A model generated the notes under the pieces. The model ran no database searches. It worked only from the letters and a program-made list of their open reading frames with translations, and was not told where the DNA came from. From an uncultured OM182 clade bacterium (GTDB lineage Bacteria; Pseudomonadota; Gammaproteobacteria; Pseudomonadales; Azotimanducaceae), in the NCBI GenBank assembly GCA_905182025.1, contig CAJJAA010000028.1, positions 1 through 64,000 on the forward strand: a stretch of 64,000 nt of DNA, read 5' to 3'. The position numbers and the translations under genes were made by a program. Below are positions 34,461-43,208 of this stretch, one piece after another (position 1 is the stretch's first letter; the number at the start of each line of letters is the position of its first letter).

Positions 34461-35054
34461 TCACCCAACGCGATTGAAGTCGAAAGATTGGATCGCGTTC
34501 AACATCATTTGAACCGACATCATAACCAGTATCATACCCATAAGACGTTCGACCGCAGACAGGCCGCGGGGACCTAATATGCGATGTAATGGCGTTGCAC
34601 AAAGGAGAATCACTGATGCGATCAACCATGCGGCGGTGAGGGCGATAGTCAACGTGATTAGCGAATGGGTCTGGGTCATTAACATCAGCACAGCAAGCAC
34701 TGAGGGACCTGCAACAGCTGGAATGGCGAGCGGCACGATCATTGGTTCGCCGCCGATTGAATCGCCAAATAGACCTTGTCCGGACGGAAAGATCATCCTG
34801 ATCGCAATGATGAAGAGAATTATGCCGCCGGAAATGGATATCGCCTCAGACGATAGCCCAAGGAAATCCATGATGTATTGACCGGCAAATAAATAAACCA
34901 TTAAAGCGATATAGGCGATCGCCAATTCCCGCAAAATGATTTTGTTGTGCCGGTCTGGGTCGACCTGTTTCAACACAGTTAGGAACAAGGGGATATTGCC
35001 CAATGGGTCCATAATTAGGAAGAAAACGACGGCGATGGCGATAATTTCGTTCAT
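34461..35054 (-). CDS. MarC/YhgN-family membrane protein
   Basis: A 197-residue membrane protein with six predicted helices, close in pattern to E. coli YhgN: IAVVFFLIMDPLGNIPLFLTVLKQVDPDRH at the start, then VYLFAGQYIMDFLGLSSEAISISGGIILFIIAIRMIF. I choose the ATG at 35054 because it matches the family N-terminus; the longer ORF from 35111 adds 19 unconserved residues. The family was once linked to multiple antibiotic resistance, but that role was withdrawn; a transport function is presumed. It is divergent from the second RND operon. Confidence 0.9.
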   Translation of the reverse strand: MNEIIAIAVVFFLIMDPLGNIPLFLTVLKQVDPDRHNKIILRELAIAYIALMVYLFAGQYIMDFLGLSSEAISISGGIILFIIAIRMIFPSGQGLFGDSIGGEPMIVPLAIPAVAGPSVLAVLMLMTQTHSLITLTIALTAAWLIASVILLCATPLHRILGPRGLSAVERLMGMILVMMSVQMMLNAIQSFDFNRVG

Positions 35055-35400
35055 CGCGCGATTAAAGCAGATCCAGCCCCAGCAAACACGCGTAATGTTT
35101 AGGGTTATCACCGTTTAAAGCGTTTGCGGTGCAAAAACGGTGGGTTGCACCACAAATGTGCGTAGAAGCTTAAAGTCCTTGCTAATTATAGGTATAAGCA
35201 CTAAGGTCCGATCGTCGAAACTTAGATGTTAAAACAAGTTAGATCCGACTTCGGATCTCAGTGACATCAACTTCGACTATCGATCCCGCGACAAAAAATG
35301 TAACAACTAGCAAAAACAATAAAAACGCAACGATCTACAATTTTGCTTAGGCAAGGTTTCGTATTGGTTTCCCCGATATAAACCGGCCTTAGAGGTGTGT
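35055..35400. promoter_or_regulatory. Divergent regulatory region with two palindromes upstream of the second RND operon
   Basis: This 346-bp gap between the MarC and RND adaptor genes holds two inverted repeats. GGTGCAA (35128-35134) faces TTGCACC (35145-35151), and a compact AGATCCGA-CT-TCGGATCT (35241-35258) is a perfect 8+8 palindrome. The latter resembles an operator for a dimeric regulator. No regulator gene is adjacent. The rest is AT-rich and without a gene. Confidence 0.55.
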
Positions 35401-36489
35401 GTGAGTAACAAGAACATAATTGCTTTTTTTATTGCTGTTGCCATGGGTGTTTGGCTCTTCTCGGGCGAGCTTGCGTCGAATATCGTTATTGCTGATGAAG
35501 CGACAGACGCGGAGCAACGCCAAGAGGTTGAGGTTCCTTACGTCAGAGCTGTCCGCAGTGAGGCCAATCTACGTAAACTTTTCCTCGAGGTCTCTGGCCA
35601 AACTCAGGCTAACCGAATTGTTCAAGTCAAATCAGAAGTCACCGGACGCGTTGAAGCGATTCCAGCCGTAAAAGGTACGCGAGTTGAGGCGGGCGATTTG
35701 CTTTGTAAAATTGCGGTCGACACGCGCCAGAGTGATTTAGATGAGGCCAAAGCTGATCTAAAAAGCGCTCAGCTAGAATACGACGGCATGGTCGACTTAA
35801 AGACTCGAGGACTGCAGTCAGAAATTTTACTTGCTCGAGCTGCGGCCGGATTAGAGGGATCAAGAGCCAACGTCAAGAGAGCTGAACTTACTTTGGTGAA
35901 AACGTTGATTGTGGCGCCGTTCAATGGTGTGGTTGAAACGCAGTCCGTTGAAGTGGGCGACTTTTTAAACGTTGGCCAGAACTGTGTCACGCTGATGGAA
36001 ATTGATCCGGTTCTCGTTGTTGGCCAAGTGGCTGAAAAAAGCATAAACAGCGTAGCGCTAGGCGGCGAAGTCAAAATCTCACTCATTACAGGCGAGTCGT
36101 TGGTCGGTACCGTAAGTTTTATCGCGCAATCGCCTGACCTTGCGACACGTACCTATCCCGTCGAAGTCACTGTATCAAATCCAAATAATAGTATTCGCGC
36201 AGGATTAACTGCGCAAATGAGCATGCCTATCGGCCAGGAAGCTGCGCACAGGATTTCACCTGCGTCGCTCGTTTTGAACGATGCGGGCGCCATTGGTGTA
36301 AAGATTGTAGACGACACGAATATTGTTCACTTTAAGACTGTGAAAATATTAGGTGAGACCCCCGAAGGTGTTTGGGTACATGGTCTTCCCGGTCGTATCA
36401 ATCTGATTACCGTGGGTCATGAAGAAGTATTTGATGGGCAGCGAGTGAAGGCGGACCTGTCACCACTCGGCTCTTTTGCAGAATCTTAG
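35401..36489 (+). CDS. RND efflux periplasmic adaptor (second system)
   Basis: A 362-residue adaptor with an N-terminal signal or anchor (NIIAFFIAVAMGVWLFSGELAS). The lipoyl halves are IVQVKSEVTGRVEAIPAVKGTRVEAGDLL and VAPFNGVVETQSVEVGDFL, separated by a short coiled coil (residues about 105-150: DLDEAKADLKSAQLEYDG to GSRANVKRAELTL). I place the start at GTG 35401, which has AGAGG 5 bases upstream; GTG 35395 lies too close to that site. The pump gene follows after 10 bp, so the pair forms an operon. It differs clearly in sequence from the adaptor at 18599. Confidence 0.91.
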   Translation: MSNKNIIAFFIAVAMGVWLFSGELASNIVIADEATDAEQRQEVEVPYVRAVRSEANLRKLFLEVSGQTQANRIVQVKSEVTGRVEAIPAVKGTRVEAGDLLCKIAVDTRQSDLDEAKADLKSAQLEYDGMVDLKTRGLQSEILLARAAAGLEGSRANVKRAELTLVKTLIVAPFNGVVETQSVEVGDFLNVGQNCVTLMEIDPVLVVGQVAEKSINSVALGGEVKISLITGESLVGTVSFIAQSPDLATRTYPVEVTVSNPNNSIRAGLTAQMSMPIGQEAAHRISPASLVLNDAGAIGVKIVDDTNIVHFKTVKILGETPEGVWVHGLPGRINLITVGHEEVFDGQRVKADLSPLGSFAES

Positions 36490-36499
36490 AGAGTAGTCT

Positions 36500-39400
36500 A
36501 TGTCTTATGTATCCGCGTCGATAGATCGTTCTCGCACGATCATCTCGCTACTGTGTGTCATTTTGATGGCCGGTGTAGTCTCTTATTCTGTTATCCCCTT
36601 AGAGTCGAACCCAGACGTTTCTGTACCTATTATCGTTGTCACAATTCCCCATGAGGGTATTTCGCCGCAGGATGCTGAACGCCTGTTAGCGCGTCCAATG
36701 GAATTGGAATTAAAAAGTATTGAGGGTGTGGAAGAGATCAACTCATACTCTGGTGAAGGTAGCGCGACGATTGTTATTGAGTTTGACTATAGTTTTGACT
36801 CTGACCAAGCACTTCTAGATGTTAATGAAGCGGTCGACAAAGCCCAGGTCAAGATGCCGTCTACCGCTGAGGAACCGATTGTAAATGAGGTTTCTGCCGG
36901 TGACTTTCCTATTATTACGATCAGTCTGGGTGGTGAAGGTGTACCCGATCGTGTGCTGTATAAGCTCGCTCGGAATCTCAAAGAAGACTTAGAAAGCATT
37001 CCTGAAGTGCTTGAAGCGAGACTCAATGGTGAGCGAGAGGAGCTACTAGAGGCGGTGGTAGATCCTGCGCAATTGGAAGCCTATGGCATCACGAATGAGG
37101 AGTTGATTGGCGCGGTTGCGCGAAATAATCGATTGATTGCTGCAGGTGCGGTCGACACCGGCAAGGGCAGTTTCTCGGTGAAAATTCCCAGTGTGATCGA
37201 GAATGCAGCAGATGTGTTGACCATTCCGATTAAGGCGACAAGCAATGGTGTCGTTACGATTAGCGATGTCACAACTATTCGTCGAACCTTCAAAGATGCG
37301 GTCAGCTACACGCGAGCTAATGGTTTGCCTGCCGTCGCCATTGAAATATCGAAACGCAAAGGCACCAGTCTGGTTGAGACGATCCAGAAAGTGAAAGAAC
37401 GTGTCGAAATCAATAAGCTTAAATACCCTTCCAATGTCAAAGTCAGTTACATCGCTGACCAGGCGCCCGAAACCCTCAATCAGATCAAAACCCTCGAAGG
37501 TAATATTTCAACCGCCATGTTTCTTGTGCTGACGGTCGTTGTGGCTGCTGTCGGCATTCGATCAGGCATTCTTGTCGCGCTTGGCATCCCATTTTCCTTC
37601 TTATTTGCCTTTATCATTGTTAACGCTTTGGGTTTTACCTATAACTTTATGGTCATGTTCGGCATGTTGCTCGGTCTCGGAATGCTGATTGATGGTGCCA
37701 TTGTCATTGTCGAGATGGCAGATCGAAAAATGAGCGAAGGGGTGTCGCCGAGAGAAGCATATGTTTACGCAATCGACCGGATGTTTTGGCCTGTACTAGC
37801 ATCCACAGGTACTACGTTAGCTGCATTTTTACCTCTCATGTTTTGGCCGGGGGTTACCGGCGGCTTCATGAAATACCTTCCCGTAACCGTTTTTGCTGTT
37901 TTATTTGGCTCTTTAGCCTACGCGTTATTCTTTGCGCCCGTAATCGGTGCATTGATATCAAAGCAACAACCTAAGGTCGAGTCCGGCAATATCTTGGCGG
38001 TCGAAGAAGGTCGATTCAGCGATCTTCGTGGCGTTTTATTTTTCTACGCACAAATACTCAAGTTCACGACTAACCATCCACTTATTGTTATGACAATTGC
38101 GCTGACTGTTATGTTTAGTATCGTTCGTGCGTACGGCGAATATGGTAACGGCATGCAATTCTTTACCGATGTTGACCCAACATTTTCGAGTGTTGTCGTC
38201 GCTGCGAAGGGCAACTATTCAGCAGCGGAACTCAGGGATATTGTTACTGACGTTGAAGATCGTGTCGTTAATTATGGGCACATATCAAGCATCTACACTC
38301 GGTCTGGTGGTGGCGGTTTCAGTGCAGGCTCGGGTCGCACCGCGGATGAGATCGGCAGCATGTTCATTGAATTGTCGGACCGTCGTGATAGGGATATTTC
38401 CGGCTGGGACGTCGAGCAAGGTTATCGAGACGCGGTTTCTGACATTCCAGGCGTTCGTGCTGAAATACGAAAACAAGAGCAAGGTCCGCCGGTGGGTAAA
38501 GATATTCAGATCCAGGTCTCCGGTGATGACATGGCAATCTTAACCCGTGAAACCCAGCGTATCCGTCGACATTTAGAATCGATGGAAGGGCTGATTGGTG
38601 TCGATGACACCTCACCAGTCCCCGGTATTGAATGGGAAGTGAAGGTGGACCGAGTCAAGGCCGCGATGTTAGGTGCCGATGTGGCAGGCGTCGGTGCTGC
38701 GATTCAATTAGTGACTAATGGCGTGCTAGTGGGTAAGTATCGTCCCGATGATGTAGACGATGAAGTCGATATACGTGTTCGTTACCCTGAAGAATTTAGA
38801 ACAATCAGTCGTCTTGACGAATTAAGGGTGTCGACCCAAAGTGGTCAGGTGCCTCTCAGTAGTTTTGTAGAACGAACTGCGAAGCCAAAGGTCAGTACCA
38901 TTTTTAGACAGAATAGCCAGCGCATCATGTATGTTCGAGCCAATACAGTTGCCGGTGTATTGCCGGATACAAAGGTAGATGAAATAACACAGTGGCTAGA
39001 AACAGCGGAGGTTGACCCAACGCTTGAGGTTATTTTCCGAGGCGCTAATGAAGAGCAGGATAAGTCGATGGCCTTTATTGGTCAGGCATTTTCGCTTGCG
39101 TTGGCACTGATGGGTATCTTGCTAATCACTCAGTTCAATAGTTTTTATCAGGCTGCGTTAATTCTGTCTGCGGTTATCATGTCCACCGTAGGTGTGTTGT
39201 TAGGTCTGTTAGTATTGGATCAACCCTTTAGCGCGATTATGACGGGGGTGGGTATTGTTGCGCTCGCAGGCATCATAGTGAATAACAATATCGTATTGAT
39301 TGATACCTTCAACTATCTGAGAATTGAAAATCCGAGTTGGGATATCAAACGGGTCATCATACAGACAGGTTGTCTGCGATTACGTCCGGTGTTCCTAACC

Positions 39401-39667
39401 ACATTCACGACAGGCTTTGGCTTATTGCCGATGGCGAGTGGCGTCTCTATCGACCTGTTGTCGAGAGAGATTGAGGTGGGCGGTCCCGTCGCGTCCTTCT
39501 GGGTTTTGCTGGCATCTTCAATCGTATCAGGCTTAAGCTTCGCAACAATTCTGACGCTGATTGTGACACCGGCTATGTTGATGGCGCCACATGCGATAAG
39601 AAGTCTGTTCCGCCGCAAAAAGGCTGAGGCTACGGTTCTTGAACCTGCTAACTCGCTGGCGAGTTAG
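36500..39667 (+). CDS. RND efflux pump permease (second system)
   Basis: A 1055-residue RND transporter of the HAE1 type with twelve helices and two periplasmic loops. The TM4 segment is FGMLLGLGMLIDGAIVIVEM, so only one Asp of the usual Asp-Asp proton-relay pair remains (Asp-Gly). The TM10 equivalent is VGIVALAGIIVNNNIVLID. A single TM4 Asp occurs in several RND branches and need not abolish activity. With the adaptor 10 bp upstream it forms a two-gene system lacking its own outer-membrane channel. The last codons and stop form one arm of a perfect hairpin. Confidence 0.92.
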   Translation: MSYVSASIDRSRTIISLLCVILMAGVVSYSVIPLESNPDVSVPIIVVTIPHEGISPQDAERLLARPMELELKSIEGVEEINSYSGEGSATIVIEFDYSFDSDQALLDVNEAVDKAQVKMPSTAEEPIVNEVSAGDFPIITISLGGEGVPDRVLYKLARNLKEDLESIPEVLEARLNGEREELLEAVVDPAQLEAYGITNEELIGAVARNNRLIAAGAVDTGKGSFSVKIPSVIENAADVLTIPIKATSNGVVTISDVTTIRRTFKDAVSYTRANGLPAVAIEISKRKGTSLVETIQKVKERVEINKLKYPSNVKVSYIADQAPETLNQIKTLEGNISTAMFLVLTVVVAAVGIRSGILVALGIPFSFLFAFIIVNALGFTYNFMVMFGMLLGLGMLIDGAIVIVEMADRKMSEGVSPREAYVYAIDRMFWPVLASTGTTLAAFLPLMFWPGVTGGFMKYLPVTVFAVLFGSLAYALFFAPVIGALISKQQPKVESGNILAVEEGRFSDLRGVLFFYAQILKFTTNHPLIVMTIALTVMFSIVRAYGEYGNGMQFFTDVDPTFSSVVVAAKGNYSAAELRDIVTDVEDRVVNYGHISSIYTRSGGGGFSAGSGRTADEIGSMFIELSDRRDRDISGWDVEQGYRDAVSDIPGVRAEIRKQEQGPPVGKDIQIQVSGDDMAILTRETQRIRRHLESMEGLIGVDDTSPVPGIEWEVKVDRVKAAMLGADVAGVGAAIQLVTNGVLVGKYRPDDVDDEVDIRVRYPEEFRTISRLDELRVSTQSGQVPLSSFVERTAKPKVSTIFRQNSQRIMYVRANTVAGVLPDTKVDEITQWLETAEVDPTLEVIFRGANEEQDKSMAFIGQAFSLALALMGILLITQFNSFYQAALILSAVIMSTVGVLLGLLVLDQPFSAIMTGVGIVALAGIIVNNNIVLIDTFNYLRIENPSWDIKRVIIQTGCLRLRPVFLTTFTTGFGLLPMASGVSIDLLSREIEVGGPVASFWVLLASSIVSGLSFATILTLIVTPAMLMAPHAIRSLFRRKKAEATVLEPANSLAS

Positions 39668-39671
39668 CAGG
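39644..39671. terminator. Perfect 12-bp hairpin over the RND pump stop codon
   Basis: CCTGCTAACTCG (39644-39655) and CGAGTTAGCAGG (39660-39671) are exact complements around CTGG. The TAG stop (39665-39667) lies within the right arm. It separates the pump from the convergent GFA gene (stop at 39700). There is no T-run on either strand. Confidence 0.6.
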
Positions 39672-39699
39672 CTAGATCGCGCTTGAAGATTTACGTTCG

Positions 39700-40110
39700 T
39701 TAACCTGGGCCTTTGCCAAAGCTGGGTATTGCGCCGCTAACTTCCGTCCACGGTTGGTCGCTATCAGTGAACATGTGAAACGCCGGCTCAATCCATGATG
39801 GGTCGTCCATACTCGGTGCTTTTATAACCATCATTCCCTCCAGCACTTCTGGTTTTGAAAAAACAGGTGTGCCACATTCAGGACAGAACTTTCGAGTTAC
39901 GTCTTTGCCGCTGTCAGCCGTAAGGGAGAAGTCTTTAACGGTTCCGGTAATTTCGAGACTATCCTCTGGCACGATCACGAGCGTTGCATAGGGTCCGCCA
40001 GACGAGTACTGGCAATCACGACAGTGGCAATGCGCCATCATCGCAGGCTCGCTATTACAGACATATCTTACTGCGCCACATCGGCAACCGCCTTCAAAGG
40101 GTACGGGCAT
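39700..40110 (-). CDS. GFA-family zinc protein (Gfa/CENP-V-like)
   Basis: A 136-residue protein with the full set of zinc cysteines of the glutathione-dependent formaldehyde-activating (GFA) family: GGCRCGAVRY near the N-terminus, HCHCRDCQ around residue 35, and FCPECGTPVF near residue 92. Most members are of unknown function; only Gfa itself is linked to S-hydroxymethylglutathione formation, and even that is disputed. Strong AGGAG site before the ATG. It converges with the RND pump gene and follows the Nudix gene on the same strand, 76 bp away. Confidence 0.9.
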   Translation of the reverse strand: MPVPFEGGCRCGAVRYVCNSEPAMMAHCHCRDCQYSSGGPYATLVIVPEDSLEITGTVKDFSLTADSGKDVTRKFCPECGTPVFSKPEVLEGMMVIKAPSMDDPSWIEPAFHMFTDSDQPWTEVSGAIPSFGKGPG

Positions 40111-40186
40111 CTTTATTCTCCTAGAGTCATATTGAAATTACGAACGACTTCGTCAATTACATATTCTGTTAACGTTATACAGATGA

Positions 40187-40954
40187 TCAATCAATTGGGT
40201 GATTGCTCGGATTAGTTGTTGGAAAATGTGCATTGGTTTCAGCCATAGCGATATATTCGTCTGCCGTTTCATACTTAGCAAAAGTTTCAAGCTGGTGCCG
40301 GGTTACCCGCATCAGACCAAATTCTTCTTTGTCATTTAATCGTATCGCCTCCGTCGGAGAGATCCAGCAACTATCGACGGTCTCGGTGCCGTCGTGTAAA
40401 CCTGTCTGAACGCCTGGCGTGCGAGTGATGAAAAATCGTGTATCAAAGCGCCGAGGCCGACCTTCTGGCGTAATCCAACGATTGTAAAAATGAATCAAGT
40501 CAATCGCGAGGGTAAGACTTTCTTGCTCGCAAATCTTACGGAGACTAATTTCGCCATCATGTAGCTGCTGTCGATAGAGACTAAAGCGTTGCCGGTTTTC
40601 ATCGGAAAACTCAAACAGTTGGCCTGATGATTGGTAGGCGAGTAGAAACCCGGATTCCTCAAATGTCTCACGAATACCCGCAATCCAGAATGCGCGCCAA
40701 TCAGGGCCGAGGGCTTGTCTTTGTAATGCCTGTTGAGTGGAGGGCGCACCATGATGGTGATCGTAGTCTTCAGCATGATCATGATCGTCAACCCGTCCGC
40801 CGGGAAAGACATACATACCGCCTGCAAACGCCGCTTGGTTGGTCCGCCTTAGCATGAATATTTCAAACTGAGGCTTCGCATCACGGACAATAATGACCGT
40901 CGCTGCGGGTCTTACTTGTTGCTTATCTTCATTTATATCTTCATTCATAACCAC
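40187..40954 (-). CDS. Nudix hydrolase with long insertion in the Nudix box (NUDT19-like)
   Basis: A 255-residue Nudix protein. The fold begins VRPAATVIIVRDAKPQFEIFMLRRT, and the box is split: MYVFPGGRVDDHD is separated from AGIRETFEESGFLL by about 40 residues that include an Asp/His-rich run (DHAEDYDHHHG). An insertion at this place is known in NUDT19-type CoA or nucleotide-diphosphate hydrolases, so a CoA-ester or NDP-sugar substrate is a reasonable guess. Catalytic Glu residues in RETFEE are intact. The start may be GTG 40954 (with AGG 8 bases upstream) or ATG 40948. Confidence 0.88.
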   Translation of the reverse strand: MVMNEDINEDKQQVRPAATVIIVRDAKPQFEIFMLRRTNQAAFAGGMYVFPGGRVDDHDHAEDYDHHHGAPSTQQALQRQALGPDWRAFWIAGIRETFEESGFLLAYQSSGQLFEFSDENRQRFSLYRQQLHDGEISLRKICEQESLTLAIDLIHFYNRWITPEGRPRRFDTRFFITRTPGVQTGLHDGTETVDSCWISPTEAIRLNDKEEFGLMRVTRHQLETFAKYETADEYIAMAETNAHFPTTNPSNHPID

Positions 40955-41034
40955 GATGCTAACCTGAGTTGAGAGGTAATTGAAACTGCCTTAAGCTAGA
41001 CGCTAACTAAAATTACAAAAAGGAGCACCGCGCT

Positions 41035-42492
41035 GTGGATGAACTGGCTTTTTTAGATGCAACGACACTTGTCGGCAAGATCAAAAACAATGACATCAGT
41101 AGTTCAGAAATGCTGGAACACTACATTCGGCGTATGGATGCGCATAATCCCGAAATCAACGCGATTGTTGTTTGTCAGTTAGACAAGGCCAGAGCGCGGG
41201 CAAAGCAAGCTGATGAAGCACTCGGTCGCGGTGAAGATTGGGGGCCCTTGCATGGTTTGCCCATGACGGTAAAAGAATCCTATGACATCGCGGGTTTGCC
41301 AACGACCTGGGGTGATCCGAAAAACAAAGACAATATTGCGACGCAAGATGCGGTGGCTTGCCAACGGCTGCAGAACGCAGGCGCGGTCATATTTGGCAAA
41401 ACGAATGTACCGATCAATCTGGCAGACTTTCAAAGCTATAACGAAATCTATGGCACAACGGGTAATCCTCACAACTTAGAACGCACACCCGGCGGCTCCT
41501 CGGGAGGTTCTGCAGCCGCACTTGCTGCCGGTTTAACGGGATTAGAAATGGGCAGTGATATAGGTGGCTCGATTCGTAACCCCGCTCACTATTGTGGTGT
41601 TTACGGGCACAAACCAACATGGGGCGTTCTACCGATGCGAGGTCATGCACCTAAGGGTGTGCTGACGGGCTCTGACATATCGGTTATTGGTCCACTGGCG
41701 CGCAGCGCAGAAGATCTTGCGCTTGTGATGGATATTGCCGGCGGTGCGGACGACATTCATCAACCGGGCTGGGATTTGAAATTGCCCATACCGACACAAA
41801 AAAGCCTCGCGGATTACCGTATCGGCGTATGGCTTGATGATCCGCTTGCGCCAGTCGACGAATCGATGAAGGAGCGTGTGCTGCAGGTTGCGCAGTTGGT
41901 TGAGTCTGCGGGGGGCAAGGTTGATTATAATGCCCGACCTAATTTTGATGTTCAGGCATCCCACGATGCTTATACAGCCTTACTTCACTCTGCGATGTCC
42001 GCAAGGCAGGATGAGTCTGTGTTCAAAGCGAACGTGGCGCGGCGTGAAGCACTTGATGAGAATGATATGAGCTCCCTTGCACAAGTCACGCGCGCATCGA
42101 GCCTATATTACAAAGAATGGCATGCCATCAATGAACGACGCACCCATCTTCGATGGGCTTGGCATGAATTCTTCCAACAGTATGATTTATTATTAACACC
42201 CATGTGCATGACATCCGCATTTCCGCATGACCAGAACCCGAAAAACTCAGAACGAATGATTACCGTCAACAACAGCCCGGTTAACTACTTCGAACAGGTT
42301 TTCTGGGCTGGACTGACGGGAGTGTCGTATTTGCCCTCGACAGTATTTCCGACTGGACTCGACAGCCAGTCGCTGCCCATCGGCGTGCAGGTGGTGGCTC
42401 GAGAGATGGGTGATCTATACTGTATCGAGTTTTCACGACTCGTGACGCAAGCGTTAGGCGGGTTTGTTGCGCCAAAAGCCTATAAGGATTGA
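41035..42492 (+). CDS. Amidase (amidase signature family)
   Basis: A 485-residue amidase. The Ser-cisSer-Lys triad is visible: Lys80 in PMTVKES, Ser155 in PGGSSGGS and Ser179 in SDIGGSIRNP, with spacings (75 and 24) like those of peptide amidase. The enzyme hydrolyses C-N bonds of carboxamides to acid and ammonia; the substrate pocket is not diagnostic. It is not GatA, because no gatB or gatC neighbour exists. GTG start with AAGGAG upstream. The cyclophilin gene starts 2 bases after the stop, so the two are co-transcribed. Confidence 0.92.
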   Translation: MDELAFLDATTLVGKIKNNDISSSEMLEHYIRRMDAHNPEINAIVVCQLDKARARAKQADEALGRGEDWGPLHGLPMTVKESYDIAGLPTTWGDPKNKDNIATQDAVACQRLQNAGAVIFGKTNVPINLADFQSYNEIYGTTGNPHNLERTPGGSSGGSAAALAAGLTGLEMGSDIGGSIRNPAHYCGVYGHKPTWGVLPMRGHAPKGVLTGSDISVIGPLARSAEDLALVMDIAGGADDIHQPGWDLKLPIPTQKSLADYRIGVWLDDPLAPVDESMKERVLQVAQLVESAGGKVDYNARPNFDVQASHDAYTALLHSAMSARQDESVFKANVARREALDENDMSSLAQVTRASSLYYKEWHAINERRTHLRWAWHEFFQQYDLLLTPMCMTSAFPHDQNPKNSERMITVNNSPVNYFEQVFWAGLTGVSYLPSTVFPTGLDSQSLPIGVQVVAREMGDLYCIEFSRLVTQALGGFVAPKAYKD

Positions 42493-42493
42493 G

Positions 42494-43156
42494 ATGAGAT
42501 TTTCGAGATACATAACCCATGCGTTCACGACGTTACTGCTTTTTACTTCAGCGAACTTGATTGCTGCGGCGCAGGAGCAGGTGTTGGAAGAAAATCCACA
42601 GGTGCTCGTTCGGACAACCCTTGGGGATTTCACCTTAGAGCTCGATCTGGTCAATGCGCCTATTACGGTTGCCAATTTTCTCGCCTATGTTGATAAAGAT
42701 GGCTTTCGGGAAACGATATGGCATCGCGTAGTTGAAGGCTTCATGATTCAAGGCGGTGGCCACCGTGTGAATATGACAGAGATTGATTCGAATGCTGAGA
42801 TTGAAAACGAAGCTGACAATGGTTTGAAAAATCTCACCGGAACTGTCGCGATGGCACGCCAAGATAAAATCGACTCCGCTTCCCGGCAGTTTTTTGTGAA
42901 TACCAACAATAATGTTTTTCTGGATCACACAGCAAAAAGTTGCACCCGTGAGGATGAAGCGAAATATGCTGAAGCGTTACAACGTGGCTTATATAAACCA
43001 AAAACCTGTAAATCATTTGGCTATGCGGTCTTTGGAAAGGTTGTTGGAGGCATGGAGATCGTGCGCCGGATAGAATTCATGCCTGTCACAAAACGCGGTG
43101 GACATGAAAACGTGCCGATCGATCCCGTGATGATTCTTAGTATTGAGCGTATTTAA
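42494..43156 (+). CDS. Exported cyclophilin-type peptidyl-prolyl isomerase
   Basis: A 220-residue cyclophilin. The start at ATG 42494 opens into a signal peptide (YITHAFTTLLLFTSANLIAAAQ), so it acts in the periplasm; the longer reading from 42464 overlaps the amidase and hides the signal. Core motifs are VRTTLGDFTLELD, TVANFLAYVD, WHRVVEGFMIQGGG, TVAMARQDKIDSASRQFFVNT and FGKVVGGMEIV. The active-site Arg (WHRV) and Gln (FMIQ) are present. A Cys-containing insertion (SCTREDEAKYAEALQRG...KTCKSFG) distinguishes it from E. coli PpiA and could form a disulfide. It probably shares the amidase transcript. Confidence 0.9.
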   Translation: MRFSRYITHAFTTLLLFTSANLIAAAQEQVLEENPQVLVRTTLGDFTLELDLVNAPITVANFLAYVDKDGFRETIWHRVVEGFMIQGGGHRVNMTEIDSNAEIENEADNGLKNLTGTVAMARQDKIDSASRQFFVNTNNNVFLDHTAKSCTREDEAKYAEALQRGLYKPKTCKSFGYAVFGKVVGGMEIVRRIEFMPVTKRGGHENVPIDPVMILSIERI

Positions 43157-43208
43157 ACGTTAACCACACATCGCCATTAATGAAAGTCTGCTAGGCCATA
43201 CTTGTCCC

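Noticed and set aside
34461-35054. Multiple antibiotic resistance function for the MarC-family gene
   Set aside because: That role was not upheld for the family, and nothing in the context supports it.
38127-38543. 138-residue alternative frame within the second RND pump
   Set aside because: Same-strand shadow of a conserved periplasmic loop; no start signal and no recognisable domain.
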